In this document: in pieces, positions 62,377 to 64,000 of the stretch
How positions within the stretch are numbered: position 1 is the stretch's first letter
Layout: every line of letters starts with the position of its first letter
Assembly (NCBI GenBank): GCA_013076295.1
Contig: RQOL01000906.1
Coordinates: forward strand, 5,770,297-5,834,296
Length of the DNA stretch: 64,000 nucleotides
Direction: 5' to 3'
Origin: Sanderia malayensis
Lineage: Eukaryota > Cnidaria > Scyphozoa > Semaeostomeae > Pelagiidae
Notes under the pieces: generated by a model
Database searches by the model: none
The model's input: only the letters and a program-made list of their open reading frames with translations
Told to the model about the DNA's origin: nothing
Program-made: the position numbers and the translations under genes

Positions 62377-62560
62377 AATGTGGAATGATGGAGTGGAATG
62401 GAATGGAGTGATGGAATGACATGGAAAACATGGAATGACATGGAAAACATGGAATGATAAGGAAAACATGGAATGATATGGAAAACATGGAATGACATGG
62501 AAAACATGGAATGATATGGAAAACATGGAATGACATGGAGAACATGGAATGATTTTCAAA
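62377..62560. repeat. minisatellite of CATGGAATGAYATGGAAAA units
   Basis: About nine units of 17-19 bp, mostly ACATGGAATGACATGGAAA or with GATATGG. It starts 20 bp after the truncated Gypsy LTR and ends 14 bp before the long-TIR transposon. Confidence 0.85.
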
Positions 62561-62573
62561 AATTGTAATGGGA

Positions 62574-64000
62574 AAATATATGATATATTGTAGCAAAATA
62601 TACATATTTGTGTTCTTCTATATCTTTTAACCGCTATCTTAGCATGAGCTTTGATCTATTACGTATAAATTACAAATAAACTCATCCAAGTGATTCACAT
62701 GTCACACTTTTCAAGAGCATTTTATAGGTGGGAAAGATGCTGTTTGTGTTCATGTTTCTATGCAAAACAACCCGCATTTGTCACAAAATGCAAGTATATG
62801 TATTGTCAGTGCTGTGGTGAGAACCAATAAGAATAGTTAAATAGTTTTCGTCGTGTTTTTCTGAATTTAAACATTTTCTGTTTCGATTACGGGCTTGAAA
62901 CTTGCAGTCGAATAAATGACGCAGTTCCAGTTATCACCGGAGTATGATGTGTCAAGCACCGATATTGGTGCTAGAAGTGTTTTCGGTAAAAAAATATATC
63001 CAAAGGAACAACTAAAATCAAGACTTCACACAGACATGATAATTTTAAGCGGGTGGACATAACATAAAAAGCGGCTTCACTTCAACTAACTTGTGAATAA
63101 ATACTTAGGGGCAGAACAGACAAACAGTGCAGATAATGCAAACGCCGATTGCCCAAAACATACACTTTCGCATGAGGCTGGCGTGTGTGCAAAGAAAATA
63201 TCCTGCATTTCACAGGAACAACTTAAAATTGCCTCTCCAATTTGTAAACGTTTTGCGAAGGGAACACCTTAAAAGACTGTTAACAGAATTTGGCATCCAA
63301 GTCCCTATGCCAATTGCAACTTGACTCGTTATATAATTTCCCGTTATTCCGTTCTATTTTGTTCATCGTATACTAAATATACCTATGATATACCTTTTAA
63401 GGGAACTCTCTTCGTTTTAGTTTCACATTATAAAATAAATGTTTTCTTCGCTAGTTAAAAGTGTTTGCATTTCGTTTTGTTGAAAAATTATCAGCTTTGA
63501 ATTTAATTTATTCAAACATGAAGAAGCACGTAGTTGTCCACATTGTTGTATATTCTTATAGTAGTTGTCATACACAAGTTCTTTTTACTTGTTTTTGATT
63601 CAGTATTGTTCGCCAAGGTCATTCACCAATATCGGTACTCCGGTGACAACTGCGTCATTTATTCGACTGCAAGTTTCAAACCCGTAATCGAAACAGAAAT
63701 TTTTAAATTCAGAAAAACACGACAAAAACTATTTGACTATTCTTATTGGTTCTCACCACAGCACTGACAATACATATACTTGTATTTTGTGACAAATGCG
63801 GGTTGTTTTGCAAAGAAACATGAACACAAACAGCATCTTTCCCACTTATAAAATGCTCTTGAAAAGTATGACATGTGAATCACTTGGATGAGTTTATTTG
63901 TAATTTATACGTAATAGATCAAAGCTCATGCTAAGATAGGGGTTAAAAGATATAGAAGAACACAAATATGTATATTTTGCTACAATATATCATATATTTT
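62574..64000. mobile_element. long-TIR transposon running off the window
   Basis: The arms 62574-62950 and 63640-64000 are inverted copies (pairs: GACAACTGCGTCATTTATTC at 63645 and its complement at 62913; AGATCAAAGCTCATGCTAAG at 63917 with its complement at 62637). The first bases (AAAATATATGATATATTGTA) are matched in inverted form at the very end of the window, so the right tip lies at or just past 64000. The 690 bp core has no convincing gene. Superfamily and target duplication cannot be seen. Confidence 0.8.

Noticed and set aside
1..64000. tRNA or rRNA genes
   Set aside because: No cloverleaf or conserved rRNA segments were recognised by eye; a tRNA scan would be needed to exclude them.

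Overview
This is an AT-rich animal nuclear DNA window packed with nested transposable elements around a decayed, integrated DNA-virus-like element of the Polinton/Maverick/adintovirus type. The mixture (CR1/Jockey-like non-LTR element, P element with THAP domain, two BEL/Pao elements, Harbinger, hAT-like MITEs, MULE remnant, Ty3/Gypsy) and the lack of ordinary multi-exon genes suggest an invertebrate genome. A cnidarian or similar marine invertebrate is my guess, with low confidence.

Regions. 1-4648: non-LTR retrotransposon, split by a 1.6 kb foldback element (TATA target duplication) and lying against the 3' end of a P-element transposase pseudogene with three about 90 bp introns (4650-7645). 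8785-9285: zinc-finger gene. 9360-10425: degenerate ATCCTTA/TGATC minisatellite. 10429-10626: Fic-domain remnant. 10736-11290 and 26361-26747: the two halves of a coiled-coil plus TRAF/MATH gene, split by a 15 kb BEL element (11291-26355, minus strand, TSD TGGAT). That BEL element holds a Harbinger transposon (17780-21167, itself carrying a hAT-type MITE) and, in its left LTR, a TIR transposon (11806-16714) that holds a second, younger BEL element (12460-16650).

26748-57122: the virus-like element. Its left part is mainly on the plus strand: two copies of a helical protein, an FtsK/HerA-type packaging ATPase, small basic core-like proteins, PC4-like small proteins and a very large family B DNA polymerase with N-terminal zinc fingers. 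The polymerase gene is cut in half by a 10 kb TIR transposon (37592-47559), itself a stack of a TTAA element, a solo LTR, a large palindrome, MITEs and a MULE remnant. After the polymerase come inactive-looking relatives of the ATPase and of a PC4-like gene. The right part is on the minus strand: adenain-like protease, double-jelly-roll major capsid protein, basic pVI-like protein and penton-like minor capsid protein. No integrase gene is visible. The right end is cut by a Ty3/Gypsy element (57123-62357). The window ends in another long-TIR transposon (62574 onward).

Together the viral genes would encode replication (polymerase, PC4-like proteins), packaging (ATPase) and capsid assembly and maturation (protease, capsid proteins, basic core proteins). 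Several carry frameshifts or stops, so this copy looks defective. The most interesting signals are the ATPase-like paralogs with a lost nucleotide-binding motif, the TRAF and Fic genes beside the viral genes, the shared TGATTGAT repeats upstream of viral genes, and a BEL polyprotein with its polymerase region cleanly deleted in frame.
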